A stretch of DNA of 64,000 nucleotides from positions 1 through 64,000 of the forward strand of contig NZ_JAWHTD010000005.1 of NCBI RefSeq assembly GCF_032586235.1, in the 5' to 3' direction. Shown here piece after piece: positions 43,961 to 52,633 of the stretch (positions are counted from its first letter, which is position 1; each line of letters opens with the position of its first letter). The DNA is from Aestuariicoccus sp032586235. GTDB taxonomy: Bacteria; Pseudomonadota; Alphaproteobacteria; Rhodobacterales; Rhodobacteraceae. The translations under genes were made by a program, and so were the position numbers. The notes beneath the pieces are model-generated. The model saw only the letters and a list, made by a program, of their open reading frames with translations. It did not search any database and was not told where the DNA came from.

Positions 43961-45181
43961 TCAGCCCCCGGCGTTCTCGAACCAGGCGCGGATCGTCGCG
44001 CGCTCGTCCTCCTCCATCCACGACAGGTTCGCCGGCGGCATGGCGTGCGACAGCCCCGCCTGCAGATAGATCGCCTTGGCGTTGCGGGCGATTTCATACT
44101 CGGTGTCCAGCATCACGCCCTTTGGCGCCCAGAACAGCCCGTCCCAGACGGGTTCCTCGGCGTGGCACATCGAACAGCGGCCCAGCACGATGTCGTGCAC
44201 CTCGGCATAGCCCTCGGCCTCGGTGAAACGTGTCAGCGATCCTTGCGCGGTCTCGGGCGTGTCGGCCCGGAACAAAGGCGCGGTCGATAGCCACATGATC
44301 AGCAGGAAGAGCACGGCGGTGACGGCCCAGGTCCAGTGCGGCTCGCCCTTGCGGGCGTGCATCGAGTTGAAGAAATGCCGGATCGTGACGCCCATCAGGA
44401 AGACGAGGCTGGCGATGATCCAGTTGTACTCCGACGCGAAGGCCAGCGGGTAATGGTTGGACAGCATCAGGAAGATCACCGGCAGCGTCAGGTAGTTGTT
44501 ATGCGTCGAGCGCTGCTTGGCGATCTTGCCGTAGATCGCATCGGGCGTGCGGCCCGCCTGCAGGTCGGCCACCACGATCTTTTGGTTGGGTATGATGACA
44601 AAGAACACGTTGCCGGACATGATCGTCGCCGTGAACGCGCCCAGATGCAGCAGCGCCGCCCGGCCCGTAAAGACCTGCGTGTACCCCCAGGCCATCGCCA
44701 CCAGCAACACGAAAAGCGCCACCATCAGCACGGTCTGATCCGCCTCGACAAAGACCTTGCAGAGCGTGTGATAGGCGACCCAGCCGAACGCCAGCGAGGC
44801 CAGCGAAATGGCGATCGCCTGCGATGTGCCAAGGTCCATGACATTGGCATCGACCAGATAAAACTCGGCCCCCAGGTAATAGACCAGCGCCAGCAGGACA
44901 AAGCCGCTGATCCAGGTCCAGTAGCTCTGCCATTTGTGCCAGATCAGCCCGTCGGGCATGCCCGGCGGGGCCACCAGGTATTTCTGGATGTGGTAGAAAC
45001 CGCCGCCGTGCACCTGCCATTCCTCGCCATCGGCGCCGCTGGCCAGGTTGCGGTCGCGGTGCAGGCCCAGATCCAGCGCGATGAAATAGAACGACGACCC
45101 GATCCACGCGATGGCGGTGATCACATGCAGCCAGCGGACGGCGAATTCGGCCCAGGCGGCCATAGCGACGAAATCGTACAT
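43961..45181 (-). CDS. puuD: Urate hydroxylase PuuD (membrane protein with C-terminal cytochrome c)
   Basis: 406 residues: about eight membrane helices (for example WLHVITAIAWIGSSFYFIAL and YWTWISGFVLLALVYYLG) and a C-terminal c-type heme motif CSMCH (near residue 330) with MPP as likely axial Met region. This fused architecture is the membrane urate oxidase of many alphaproteobacteria, converting urate to 5-hydroxyisourate with electrons passed to the respiratory chain. ATG 45181 was chosen because GGAG lies 5 bases upstream. Other purine-catabolism genes are not in the window. It is divergent from a LysR regulator. Confidence 0.9.
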   Translation of the reverse strand: MYDFVAMAAWAEFAVRWLHVITAIAWIGSSFYFIALDLGLHRDRNLASGADGEEWQVHGGGFYHIQKYLVAPPGMPDGLIWHKWQSYWTWISGFVLLALVYYLGAEFYLVDANVMDLGTSQAIAISLASLAFGWVAYHTLCKVFVEADQTVLMVALFVLLVAMAWGYTQVFTGRAALLHLGAFTATIMSGNVFFVIIPNQKIVVADLQAGRTPDAIYGKIAKQRSTHNNYLTLPVIFLMLSNHYPLAFASEYNWIIASLVFLMGVTIRHFFNSMHARKGEPHWTWAVTAVLFLLIMWLSTAPLFRADTPETAQGSLTRFTEAEGYAEVHDIVLGRCSMCHAEEPVWDGLFWAPKGVMLDTEYEIARNAKAIYLQAGLSHAMPPANLSWMEEDERATIRAWFENAGG

Positions 45182-45281
45182 GGGGGCTCCGATCATGGTT
45201 TCGGTCAGGCTATACGGAACGGCGTTTGACTGATAAGCCTGAAAATCCCGGGGCACTTTCAAAAATCGCCGAAAGGTGGCC

Positions 45282-46190
45282 ATGGCCTACGTGAACGACA
45301 TCCGGATGTTCGTGCGTGTCTACGAATTGGGCAGCATGTCGGCGGCGGCGCGCGATCAGCGCACCTCGCCCGCCGTGGCCTCGTCACGCATCGCCGAGCT
45401 CGAGCGGCGGCTGGGCGTGCGGCTGTTCAACCGGACCACGCGGGCGCTGAACCCCACCGAACACGGGCGCATGTTCTACGACGGCGCGCGCGGCATCCTC
45501 GAGGCGATCGAGGCCGCCGAGGCCACGGTCATGGAAGCCACGCAAAGCCCGCGCGGCACGCTTTTCGTCGCCGCACCCCTGGGGCTGGGCCGACGCATCC
45601 TGGCCCCCGCCGTGCCCGCCTTCCGCGACGCCTACCCCGAAATCGACCTGCGCCTTCGCCTGTCGGACCGCAGCGTCGACGTGACGACCGAAGGCCTCGA
45701 CCTGGCGTTCCACCTGGGCCAGCTGGCCGACAGCGACCTCAAGGTGCGGATGATCGCCGATTGCCCCCGCGTGCTGGTGGCCGCGCCGGATTACGTGGCG
45801 CGGCGCGGGATGCCCGTGGATGGCGCGGCGCTGGTGGCCGACAAGCACGATTGCCTGAACCTGCGCTTCCCCGGCGCCCGCGAATTCCAGTGGACGCTGC
45901 GGACCGAGGCGGGCCCGCAACGGTTCGACATCACCGGGCCCTTCGAATGCGACGACGGCGATGTGCTGACCGACTGGGCGCTCGCCGGGGCCGGGATCGT
46001 CTTGAAACCGGTGTTCGAAGTGGCCGAACATCTGCGCAGCGGCGCGCTTGTGCCCGTGGCCGAGGCGACCCCGCCCTACCCGGTGCAGCTCGCCTGCCTG
46101 TCGCCCTCGCGCCGCCACCGCGACCCCAAGGTCCGGGTCTTCGCGGATTTCATGATCGCCCATTGCCGGGACGCGCTGAAATCGGCGTGA
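45282..46190 (+). CDS. LysR-family transcriptional regulator
   Basis: 302 residues: winged HTH (MFVRVYELGSMSAAARDQRT, SPAVASSRIAELERRLGVRL, residues 8-48) and a type-2 periplasmic-binding effector domain. ATG 45282 follows AAAGG with 5-base spacing; GTG 45276 is less likely. Its divergent placement from puuD suggests that it could regulate urate oxidation, but the sequence closely resembles the broad CrgA/DsdC-like branch, so targets are uncertain. It has one downstream neighbour, a rhodanese, 80 bases away. Confidence 0.9.
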   Translation: MAYVNDIRMFVRVYELGSMSAAARDQRTSPAVASSRIAELERRLGVRLFNRTTRALNPTEHGRMFYDGARGILEAIEAAEATVMEATQSPRGTLFVAAPLGLGRRILAPAVPAFRDAYPEIDLRLRLSDRSVDVTTEGLDLAFHLGQLADSDLKVRMIADCPRVLVAAPDYVARRGMPVDGAALVADKHDCLNLRFPGAREFQWTLRTEAGPQRFDITGPFECDDGDVLTDWALAGAGIVLKPVFEVAEHLRSGALVPVAEATPPYPVQLACLSPSRRHRDPKVRVFADFMIAHCRDALKSA

Positions 46191-46270
46191 GACGCCCCTT
46201 GCCCAGCCGAGACCGATGGCAGACAGTATTTCAGGATCCCGGAAAACCGGGTCTGACGAAGGAGACGATC

Positions 46271-46645
46271 ATGAAGACCGAAACCATCGGCGACGCGGTT
46301 CTGGAAACCTGGGACGCAGAGGACGTCGCCGCCGCCTTTGCCCGGGACGAGATTTACCTCGTGGATGTGCGCACGCCGCAGGAATACATGTTCGAACATA
46401 TCGAAGGCGCGCTGCTGATGCCGATGGCGTTCTTCTGCGCCGACAAGCTGCCGGGACAGACCGAAAAGCAGCTGGTGCTTTATTGCGGGTCGGGCGTGCG
46501 GTCGGACAAGATGGCTCGCAAGGCGATCGAGGCGGGCGTCAAACGCGTCGCCCATCTGGCGGGCGGCTTCGGCGCCTGGAAGGCCGCCAAGAAGCCCTTC
46601 ATCGGCACCAACATGGGCACCGGCGCGCCGCAGCGCGTGGGCTAG
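46271..46645 (+). CDS. Rhodanese-like sulfurtransferase
   Basis: A 124-residue single rhodanese domain: IYLVDVRTPQEYMFEHIEGA and the active-site loop YCGSGVRSDKMA with the persulfide Cys (about residue 76), then HLAGGFGAWKAA. It is cytoplasmic, with no signal. Such proteins handle sulfane sulfur in detoxification or cofactor synthesis. GGAG lies upstream of the ATG. The 239 bases that follow (46646-46884) hold only a hairpin. Confidence 0.92.
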   Translation: MKTETIGDAVLETWDAEDVAAAFARDEIYLVDVRTPQEYMFEHIEGALLMPMAFFCADKLPGQTEKQLVLYCGSGVRSDKMARKAIEAGVKRVAHLAGGFGAWKAAKKPFIGTNMGTGAPQRVG

Positions 46646-46735
46646 GGGCGCGGAGAGCGCGGATCAGCCTTGGGGCGGAACCGTTATTCCGACAAGCACC
46701 GAGTCGCGGAATCAAGGCCGCAGGCCGCCGCGACC

Positions 46736-46765
46736 AGCGCCTGCCCGTACCGGCGGGCTGGCGCT
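46736..46765. terminator. Hairpin between convergent rhodanese and aminotransferase genes
   Basis: AGCGCC-T-GCCCG and CGGGC-T-GGCGCT form an 11-bp stem with one T-T mismatch and a six-base loop, followed by TTGG. Position between convergent genes favours a terminator; the poor T-run lowers confidence. Confidence 0.45.
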
Positions 46766-46884
46766 TTGGCGACGACAGCGCTTCGTTCATTCGATGCAAT
46801 GACTTGGCCGAGATAAAGCGCATCGAAGGACCGCTGCGGCGCCACCCCACGGGCAGGCGCCGGTCGCTCCCCTAGAACCCGGCG

Positions 46885-48288
46885 TCAAACCGACCGCCGC
46901 GGCTCCATCAGCCCTTGCTCTTCAAGCTGCGCGTGCGCCTCGTCGAGGCACTGCCACGCGCGCGAGATCAGCGTGTCGATCTCGTCCTTCGAGATCACCA
47001 GCGGCGGCGAGATGATCATCCGGTCGCCCACGTGCCGCATGATCAGATTGTTGGCGAAGCACCGCTCGCGGCAGATGTACCCGGCCGTGCCCGCCTCGGC
47101 GGCAAAGGCCGCGCGGCTGGCCTTGTCGGGCGTCAGCGCAATCGAGCCCATCATCCCAACGATCCTGGCCTCGCCAACCAGCGGATGGTCGGTCAGCGAC
47201 TGGAACTTTTCGGTCAGATAGGGCCCGGTCTCATCCCTCACCCGGTCGATCACGCCTTCGTCCTGAAGGACGCGGATGTTCTCCAGTGCCACAGCGCAGG
47301 CCACGGGGTGGCCGGAATAGGTGTAGCCGTGGTTGAATTCGGTGCCCGATATGACCTCGGCCACCTCAGCCGACAGGATCGACCCGCCGATGGGCTGATA
47401 ACCAGAGGACAGCCCCTTGGCGATGGTCATGATGTCGGGCGTGATGCCCATGGTCTGCGAGCCGAACCAGTTGCCGGTGCGCCCGAAACCGCAGATCACC
47501 TCGTCGGCGATCAGCAGGATGCCGTATTTCTTCACGATGCGCTGGATCTCGGGCCAGTAGGTTTCCGGCGGCACGATCACGCCGCCCGCGCCCTGCACCG
47601 GCTCTGCGATGAAGGCGGCGACGGTGTCGGGACCCAGCTCTTCGATCTTCGCCTCAAGCTGGCGGGCACGTTCCAGGCCGAACTCCTCGGGCGTCATGTC
47701 GCCGCCTTCGGACCACCAGTCGGGCTGGTCGATGTGATGGATGCCGGGGATCGGCATCCCGCCCTGCGCATGCATCCCCTTCATGCCGCCCAGCGACCCA
47801 GACCCGACCGACGAGCCGTGATAGGCGTTCCAGCGACTGATGACGTTCTGCCGCCGGGGCTGGCCCTTTTCGGTCCAATAGGTGCGCACCAGCCGCAGGT
47901 TGGTGTCGTTCGCCTCGGACCCCGAGGAGGCATAAAAGACGTGGTTCAGATCGCCCGGTGCCAGCTCTGCCAGCTTGGCCGACAGCGCGATGGCGGGCAC
48001 ATGGGTGGTCTGAAAGAAGGTGTTGTAGAACGGCAGTTCCTGCATCTGCCGCGCCGCCGCGTCGGCCAGCTCGCGCCGGCCGTAACCGACGTTCACGCAC
48101 CAAAGCCCCGCCATGCCGTCGAGAATGCGGTTGCCGTCGCTGTCGGTCAGCCAGCAGCCTTCGGCCCGGGTGATCACCCGCGCGCCCTTCTTGCCGAGAT
48201 CGGCCCCGTGGGTGAACGGATGCATGTGGTGTGCTGCGTCCAGACGCTGAAGCTCGGACGTCGGGGTGTTGGTGGAAATCACGGTCAT
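46885..48288 (-). CDS. Class III aminotransferase, putrescine-pyruvate type
   Basis: 467 residues, PLP-dependent omega-aminotransferase: MHPFTHGADLGKKGARVITR at the N-terminus, SGSEANDTNLRLVR, LIADEVICGFGRTG (Asp binding PLP nitrogen) and TIAKGLSSGYQPIG with the PLP lysine. These features and the length match SpuC-like putrescine/spermidine-pyruvate aminotransferases. The neighbouring polyamine ABC transporter and FAD oxidase make polyamine catabolism the best reading. A TGATCA palindrome lies 30 bases upstream of the start, shared with the transporter promoter region. Confidence 0.88.
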   Translation of the reverse strand: MTVISTNTPTSELQRLDAAHHMHPFTHGADLGKKGARVITRAEGCWLTDSDGNRILDGMAGLWCVNVGYGRRELADAAARQMQELPFYNTFFQTTHVPAIALSAKLAELAPGDLNHVFYASSGSEANDTNLRLVRTYWTEKGQPRRQNVISRWNAYHGSSVGSGSLGGMKGMHAQGGMPIPGIHHIDQPDWWSEGGDMTPEEFGLERARQLEAKIEELGPDTVAAFIAEPVQGAGGVIVPPETYWPEIQRIVKKYGILLIADEVICGFGRTGNWFGSQTMGITPDIMTIAKGLSSGYQPIGGSILSAEVAEVISGTEFNHGYTYSGHPVACAVALENIRVLQDEGVIDRVRDETGPYLTEKFQSLTDHPLVGEARIVGMMGSIALTPDKASRAAFAAEAGTAGYICRERCFANNLIMRHVGDRMIISPPLVISKDEIDTLISRAWQCLDEAHAQLEEQGLMEPRRSV

Positions 48289-48317
48289 TCGGGGGCCTCC
48301 AGCTGGGGTCCGCGCAG

Positions 48318-48332
48318 AATATGATCAAATTT
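48318..48332. promoter_or_regulatory. Candidate GntR operator upstream of the aminotransferase
   Basis: AATATGATCAAATTT contains the palindrome ATNTGATCAAAT that reappears upstream of the binding-protein gene at 49924-49935. It lies 30-44 bases before the aminotransferase start. Confidence 0.5.
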
Positions 48333-48450
48333 TCCAGTGTCAATCGCACAGCGTTTCGCGAATCGATTCCGCCCCTATGCGGGCTTGCGCGGCACCGGCT
48401 GCGCCGCCGCTGTGCTAGACTGGCGCAGGAACGGGCGACAGGAGGGCGGC

Positions 48451-49152
48451 ATGGACCGGAAAATCGCACTGATCACGGGGGCCTCCAGCGGCATCGGGCG
48501 CGGCACGGCGATTCGGCTGGCGCGGGACGGCTGGTTCATCATGGCGCAGGGCCGGCGCGAGGACGCCTTGCAGGACACGCTGCGCGCGGTCCGCGACGCG
48601 GGCGGCGATGGCGACGCGATGACCGCCGAAATGAGCGATCCGGCGGCGCTGGCAGCACTCGGCGCCTGGGCGACCCGCGAAGGCAGGCTCGACGCAATGG
48701 TGCATTGCGCGGCCAAGTTCACCTATGGGCCCGTATCGGTGGACAGGTTCGAGGATTGGGACAAGACCATCGACACCGTGCTGCGCGGCACCATCCGCCT
48801 GACAGCCCATGTGCTTGACGCCATGCGCGCGGCCCAGGGCGCCTATGTCTATATCTGCGGGCCGACCTCCTGGACCGGCTGGAAGAATCACGCCATCCAC
48901 TGCGCCACCCGCCACGCCCAACTGGGCTTTGCCAAAGCGCTCTTCGAGGACGTGCGCGAGGACGGCGTCCGGGTGACGGTGGTGCACCCCGGCTTTGTCC
49001 ATACCGAGGGCGTCGGGATGCAGGGCAAGGACCCGGCCCGCATGATCCAGGTGTCCGACATTGCCGAGATGATCGCCCAGGCCGTGACCCTTCCGAACAC
49101 CGCGTGCGTCACCGAACTGACCATGCGTCCGCAGCGCTCACCCTATCTCTGA
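48451..49152 (+). CDS. SDR-family protein with altered catalytic residues
   Basis: 233 residues with an intact NAD-binding end (LITGASSGIGRGTAIRLA, Gly motif at 10-16), VHCAAKF and a C-terminal VVHPGFVHTE. The catalytic Tyr-x-x-x-Lys is replaced: the aligned segment reads HCATRHAQLGF with His150 and Arg154. Ser140 may still stand. Either it uses a different mechanism or it is a non-catalytic SDR. AGGAGG precedes ATG 48451. It lies inside the polyamine cluster, divergent from the aminotransferase, and ends 14 bases before the convergent GntR gene. Confidence 0.82.
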   Translation: MDRKIALITGASSGIGRGTAIRLARDGWFIMAQGRREDALQDTLRAVRDAGGDGDAMTAEMSDPAALAALGAWATREGRLDAMVHCAAKFTYGPVSVDRFEDWDKTIDTVLRGTIRLTAHVLDAMRAAQGAYVYICGPTSWTGWKNHAIHCATRHAQLGFAKALFEDVREDGVRVTVVHPGFVHTEGVGMQGKDPARMIQVSDIAEMIAQAVTLPNTACVTELTMRPQRSPYL

Positions 49153-49166
49153 TCTGCGGTGGCGGG

Positions 49167-49829
49167 TCAGAGGCTCTGCGCGATCAGATCCATGCCCTGT
49201 TCGACGTCGGCCAGCATCGCCGCAGCGGCGCCCTGCGAATCGCCGGTGTCCAGCGCCGTCAGGATATCCTTGTGCCGGTCGGGCAGGTTGCGCGTGCCCA
49301 TCTGCCCGCAAACCACGCGCAGCGAAGGGCCGAACCGCAGCCAGAGCCCGTCGACCAGCGCGGTGAGGATCGGCGCGTCGGCCAGCCCATTCAGAACCGC
49401 ATGAAACCGGTGATTCTCCAGCAGATAGCCGCGCACGTCGCCGCGCGCGATGGCACGGTCCAGCGCATCGTCGATGCCGCGCAGATGGGCCACTTCGGCC
49501 GCCGTGACGCGCCCGCTGGCGCGAGCGGCGAGCCGTGGCTCCAGAGCCGAGCGCGCCTCGGTCAGCTCCTCTATGGCCCGCCCGTCCAGCACGGGAACCG
49601 CGATGCGGCGATTGCCCAGCGCTTCAAGCGCGCCCTCGGCGGTCAGGCGGCGCAGCGCCTCGCGCACCGGGGTCATGCCAGCGCCCAGCGCGTCGGTCAG
49701 GCCCTGGATCGTGACCGGCTGGCCCGGGGCCAGCTCGCCAAAGAGCACCTTGTCGCGCAATTGCCGATAGACCGTCTCGTGCGCCGGCAGCGCCACTGCC
49801 CCGTTCCCGCGGGATGCCTGCGAATTCAT
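49167..49829 (-). CDS. GntR-family (FCD) transcriptional regulator of the polyamine cluster
   Basis: 220 residues: winged HTH (VTIQGLTDALGAGMTPVREAL, RRLTAEGALEAL, residues 45-80) and an all-helical FCD ligand domain with metal-type residues (ENHRFHAVL). ATG 49829 follows GGGGGAGAA. It is divergent from the polyamine binding-protein gene; their shared spacer holds palindromes, one repeated before the aminotransferase. I infer autoregulation and control of the cluster in response to a polyamine or product. Confidence 0.88.
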   Translation of the reverse strand: MNSQASRGNGAVALPAHETVYRQLRDKVLFGELAPGQPVTIQGLTDALGAGMTPVREALRRLTAEGALEALGNRRIAVPVLDGRAIEELTEARSALEPRLAARASGRVTAAEVAHLRGIDDALDRAIARGDVRGYLLENHRFHAVLNGLADAPILTALVDGLWLRFGPSLRVVCGQMGTRNLPDRHKDILTALDTGDSQGAAAAMLADVEQGMDLIAQSL

Positions 49830-49903
49830 CGTTCTCCCCCTCGCTCGCCTGTGACGTGCCGCGTCCGCTTGCGTGCCGCCTTTCGCCGTGAAAGCATGAC
49901 GCA

Positions 49904-49935
49904 TATTGCTATTGGCGGCAATATTTGATCAAATT
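49904..49935. promoter_or_regulatory. Palindromic operator region between gntR and the polyamine transporter
   Basis: It contains the inverted repeat ATATTGC (49904-49910) and GCAATAT (49919-49925), and directly after it the perfect 12-bp palindrome ATTTGATCAAAT (49924-49935). The latter recurs upstream of the aminotransferase. Probable binding site for the divergent GntR protein. Confidence 0.6.
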
Positions 49936-49998
49936 CTGTAACCGACAGGGGCACAAACGACTCCTGCGGCCTCACGGGAGCGTATGGAGCGTATGAAA

Positions 49999-51081
49999 AT
50001 GACCAAGCTGCTGAGTTTCACAGCCACACTGGCCCTCGTGGCCGCGGCCGCCCAGGCCGAAGAAGTCCGGGTCTACAACTGGTCCGACTATATCGACGAA
50101 GCCCTGCTGGAAAAATTCGAAGCCGAAACCGGTATCGAGCTGATCTACGACGTCTTCGACAGCAACGAAGTGCTCGAGACCAAGATGCTGGCCGGCGGGT
50201 CGGGCTATGACGTCGTGGTGCCAACCGGCACCTTCCTGCAGCGGCAGATCGCGGCGGGCGCCTTTCAGGAGCTGGACAAGTCCAAGCTGCCGAATATCGA
50301 AAACATGTGGGACGTGATCGAAAAGCGCACCGCGACCTACGATCCGGGCAACGCCTATTCGATCAACTACATGTGGGGCACCACGGGCATCGGCGCGAAT
50401 GTCGGCAAGGTGACCGAACTGCTGGGCGACGACGCCCCCCTGGGCAGCCTGGCACTGGTGTTCGATCCGGCGAACATGGAAAAACTGGCGGAATGCGGCG
50501 TGCATTTTCTCGACGCCCCGACCGAGATGATCCCGGCGGCGCTGGCCTATGCCGGCATGGACCCCGATGCCAAGGACGACGAATCGCTCGCCAAGGCCGA
50601 AGAAGTGCTGATGGCGATCCGTCCCTACGTGCAGAAGTTCCACAGCTCGGAATACATCAACGCGCTGGCCAACGGCGACATCTGCGTCGCCGTGGGCTGG
50701 TCGGGTGACATCCTGCAGGCCCGCGACCGCGCCGCCGAGGCCGACAACGGCGTCGAGATCGTCTACAACGCGCCGTCCGAAGGCGCGCTGATGTGGTTCG
50801 ACCAGATGGCCATTCCGGTGGACGCGCCCAACCCCGAGGCGGCGCATGTCTTCCTGAACTTCATCATGGATGCGCAAAACATGGCCGCGGCGTCGAACTA
50901 CGTCTACTACGCCAACGGCAACCTCGCGTCGCAGGAATTCCTGGTCGAGGACGTGATCGGCGATACAGCGATCTATCCCGACGCGTCGGCGCTGGAAAAT
51001 CTCTACACAGTCACGCCCTTCGGCCCGCGAGAGCAGCGCACGTTGACGCGGCTCTGGACCAAGATCAAGTCGGGCACCTGA
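49999..51081 (+). CDS. Polyamine ABC transporter substrate-binding protein (PotF-like)
   Basis: About 360 residues: signal peptide (ending AAAAQAEE) and a PotD/PotF fold starting VRVYNWSDYIDEALLEKFE, with YDVVVPTGTFLQRQ, INYMWGTTGIGANVGKV and VAVGWSGDILQA. It binds putrescine or a related polyamine in the periplasm. Three in-frame ATGs (49984, 49993, 49999) follow repeated GGAGCGT units; 49999 has the best spacing (8 bases from GGAG). A strong hairpin follows the stop, so this subunit may be made in excess over the membrane parts. Confidence 0.92.
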   Translation: MTKLLSFTATLALVAAAAQAEEVRVYNWSDYIDEALLEKFEAETGIELIYDVFDSNEVLETKMLAGGSGYDVVVPTGTFLQRQIAAGAFQELDKSKLPNIENMWDVIEKRTATYDPGNAYSINYMWGTTGIGANVGKVTELLGDDAPLGSLALVFDPANMEKLAECGVHFLDAPTEMIPAALAYAGMDPDAKDDESLAKAEEVLMAIRPYVQKFHSSEYINALANGDICVAVGWSGDILQARDRAAEADNGVEIVYNAPSEGALMWFDQMAIPVDAPNPEAAHVFLNFIMDAQNMAAASNYVYYANGNLASQEFLVEDVIGDTAIYPDASALENLYTVTPFGPREQRTLTRLWTKIKSGT

Positions 51082-51090
51082 CGCCCTTCC

Positions 51091-51115
51091 GGCCCGCGCC
51101 ACCCCGGCGCGGGCC
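51091..51115 (+). terminator. Intra-operon hairpin after the binding-protein gene
   Basis: GGCCCGCGCC (51091-51100) and GGCGCGGGCC (51106-51115) form a perfect 10-bp stem with loop ACCCC, followed by CTTTC. It is likely a partial terminator or mRNA-protecting structure between the binding protein and the ATPase gene. Confidence 0.6.
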
Positions 51116-51135
51116 CTTTCATGTCCGGGAACGCC

Positions 51136-52554
51136 ATGGCCGCAACCACCCCCAAGACCAAGCCGAAACCCGCCGCGCATGGCGGCGTCTTCGAACCGTG
51201 GAACGACCCCGACGCCAAGCCGCTGATCCAGTTCAAGGGGGTCACCAAGCGCTTTGGCGATTTCGTGGCGATCGACAACCTGACGCTGGATATCTTCGAA
51301 CGCGAATTCTTTGCGCTGCTGGGGCCGTCTGGCTGCGGCAAGACCACGATGATGCGGATGCTGGCCGGGTTCGAAACCGCGACCGAGGGGCAGATCCTGC
51401 TGGCCGGTCAGGACATCGGCAACGTGCCGCCCAACAAGCGCGCGGTGAACATGATGTTCCAGAGCTACGCGCTCTTTCCGCATCTGTCGGTGTGGGACAA
51501 CATCGCCTTCGGGCTGAAGCGCGAAGGCATGGCGAAGGACCGCATCGAAGACCGCGTGGACGAAATGCTGCGCCTCACGCGGCTGACGAAATTCGCGCGC
51601 CGCAAGCCGCACCAGATCTCGGGCGGGCAACGCCAGCGGGTGGCGCTGGCGCGCAGCCTCGCCAAGGCGCCGAAGCTGCTGCTGCTGGACGAGCCGCTGG
51701 GCGCGCTGGACAAGAAGCTGCGGCAGGACACCCAGTTCGAGCTGATGGATATCCAGGAGAAGCTCGGCACCACCTTCGTGATCGTGACCCACGATCAGGA
51801 AGAGGCGATGACCGTCGCCAGCCGCGTCGCGGTGATGGACGAAGGCCGCGTGGTGCAGGTCGCGACCCCGGATGTCATCTACGAGGCCCCGAATTCGGTC
51901 TATGTCGCCGATTTCATTGGCGACGTGACGCTGATCCGGGGCACCGCACACAAGGCGGTGGCCGAGGCGCCCGAGGCCGCCGCACCGGTCCCGGCCTCCG
52001 AACCCACCCAGACAAAAGCATCCGCATCCGCGCAGCCCGCGCCGCGCAGCCCCCAGCCCAATGCACTGGGCATCTGGCTGCACGACCGCGTTCTCAAGCC
52101 CGTGCTCGGCCCCCGCACCGCGACGCCCGAGACCAAGCTGCTGCCGCCCCCATCCGCGCCCGACACCGCCCCCACCCCCGCGGCGGGGCTTCCCCCCCGG
52201 CCGCGCGGCCCCGGGTTCGAGATCGATTGGGCCGAAGGACAGCCGCGCCTCTTTTACGCCACCGAAGACATGGCGCTGGAGGGCAAGCCGGTAATCCTCG
52301 CCCTGCGTCCTGAGAAGGTTGCAATCTCGAAAAACCGGCCGGAGACGGCTGTCAACGCGCTAAGCGGCAAGGTCATCGACATTGCCTATCTCGGCAACAT
52401 CTCGACCTATCACGTGGAACTGGCGGACGGGTCGATGATCAAGGCCCAGACCGCCAACACCCGCCGCATCGCGCGGCGCGACATCACCTGGGATGACGAG
52501 GTCTGGGTCAGCTTCTCCGCCACCGGTGGCGTGCTGCTGGAGGATGGCGCATGA
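51136..52554 (+). CDS. Polyamine ABC transporter ATP-binding protein with long Pro/Ala insert
   Basis: 472 residues from ATG 51136 (477 from ATG 51121), about 100 longer than PotA/PotG. In the longer numbering: Walker A GPSGCGKT (68-75), signature SGGQ (167-170), Walker B LLLLDEP (186-192), switch His224. Residues about 275-385 form a Pro/Ala-rich, low-complexity insert that includes a possible helix (LGIWLHDRVLKPVLG) and falls between the nucleotide-binding domain and the TOBE domain, whose ILALRPEKVAIS resumes at 392. The TOBE part is intact (VIDIAYLGNISTYHVEL). The frame is open throughout, so this is not a frameshift. ATG 51136 has GGGAA upstream, free of the preceding hairpin. Confidence 0.9.
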   Translation: MAATTPKTKPKPAAHGGVFEPWNDPDAKPLIQFKGVTKRFGDFVAIDNLTLDIFEREFFALLGPSGCGKTTMMRMLAGFETATEGQILLAGQDIGNVPPNKRAVNMMFQSYALFPHLSVWDNIAFGLKREGMAKDRIEDRVDEMLRLTRLTKFARRKPHQISGGQRQRVALARSLAKAPKLLLLDEPLGALDKKLRQDTQFELMDIQEKLGTTFVIVTHDQEEAMTVASRVAVMDEGRVVQVATPDVIYEAPNSVYVADFIGDVTLIRGTAHKAVAEAPEAAAPVPASEPTQTKASASAQPAPRSPQPNALGIWLHDRVLKPVLGPRTATPETKLLPPPSAPDTAPTPAAGLPPRPRGPGFEIDWAEGQPRLFYATEDMALEGKPVILALRPEKVAISKNRPETAVNALSGKVIDIAYLGNISTYHVELADGSMIKAQTANTRRIARRDITWDDEVWVSFSATGGVLLEDGA

Positions 52555-52568
52555 TCGGTAATCGCGGG

Positions 52569-52586
52569 TGGGGGGCCAGCCCCCCA
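52569..52586. repeat. GC-rich intergenic palindrome of a type common in Rhodobacteraceae
   Basis: TGGGGGGC-CA-GCCCCCCA, followed by ACACCCCCCGGGATATTTATGG. Similar hairpin-plus-ATATTT units are scattered between genes in many Roseobacter genomes as I recall. It separates the ATPase gene from potH. Confidence 0.5.
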
Positions 52587-52633
52587 CACCCCCCGGGATA
52601 TTTATGGATCGATGAAACAGGGGCGCGGGTCTG

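Noticed and set aside
46646..46884. Small gene between rhodanese and aminotransferase
   Set aside because: The frame is only a continuation out of phase; there is no ribosome-binding site or motif, and a hairpin occupies the middle.
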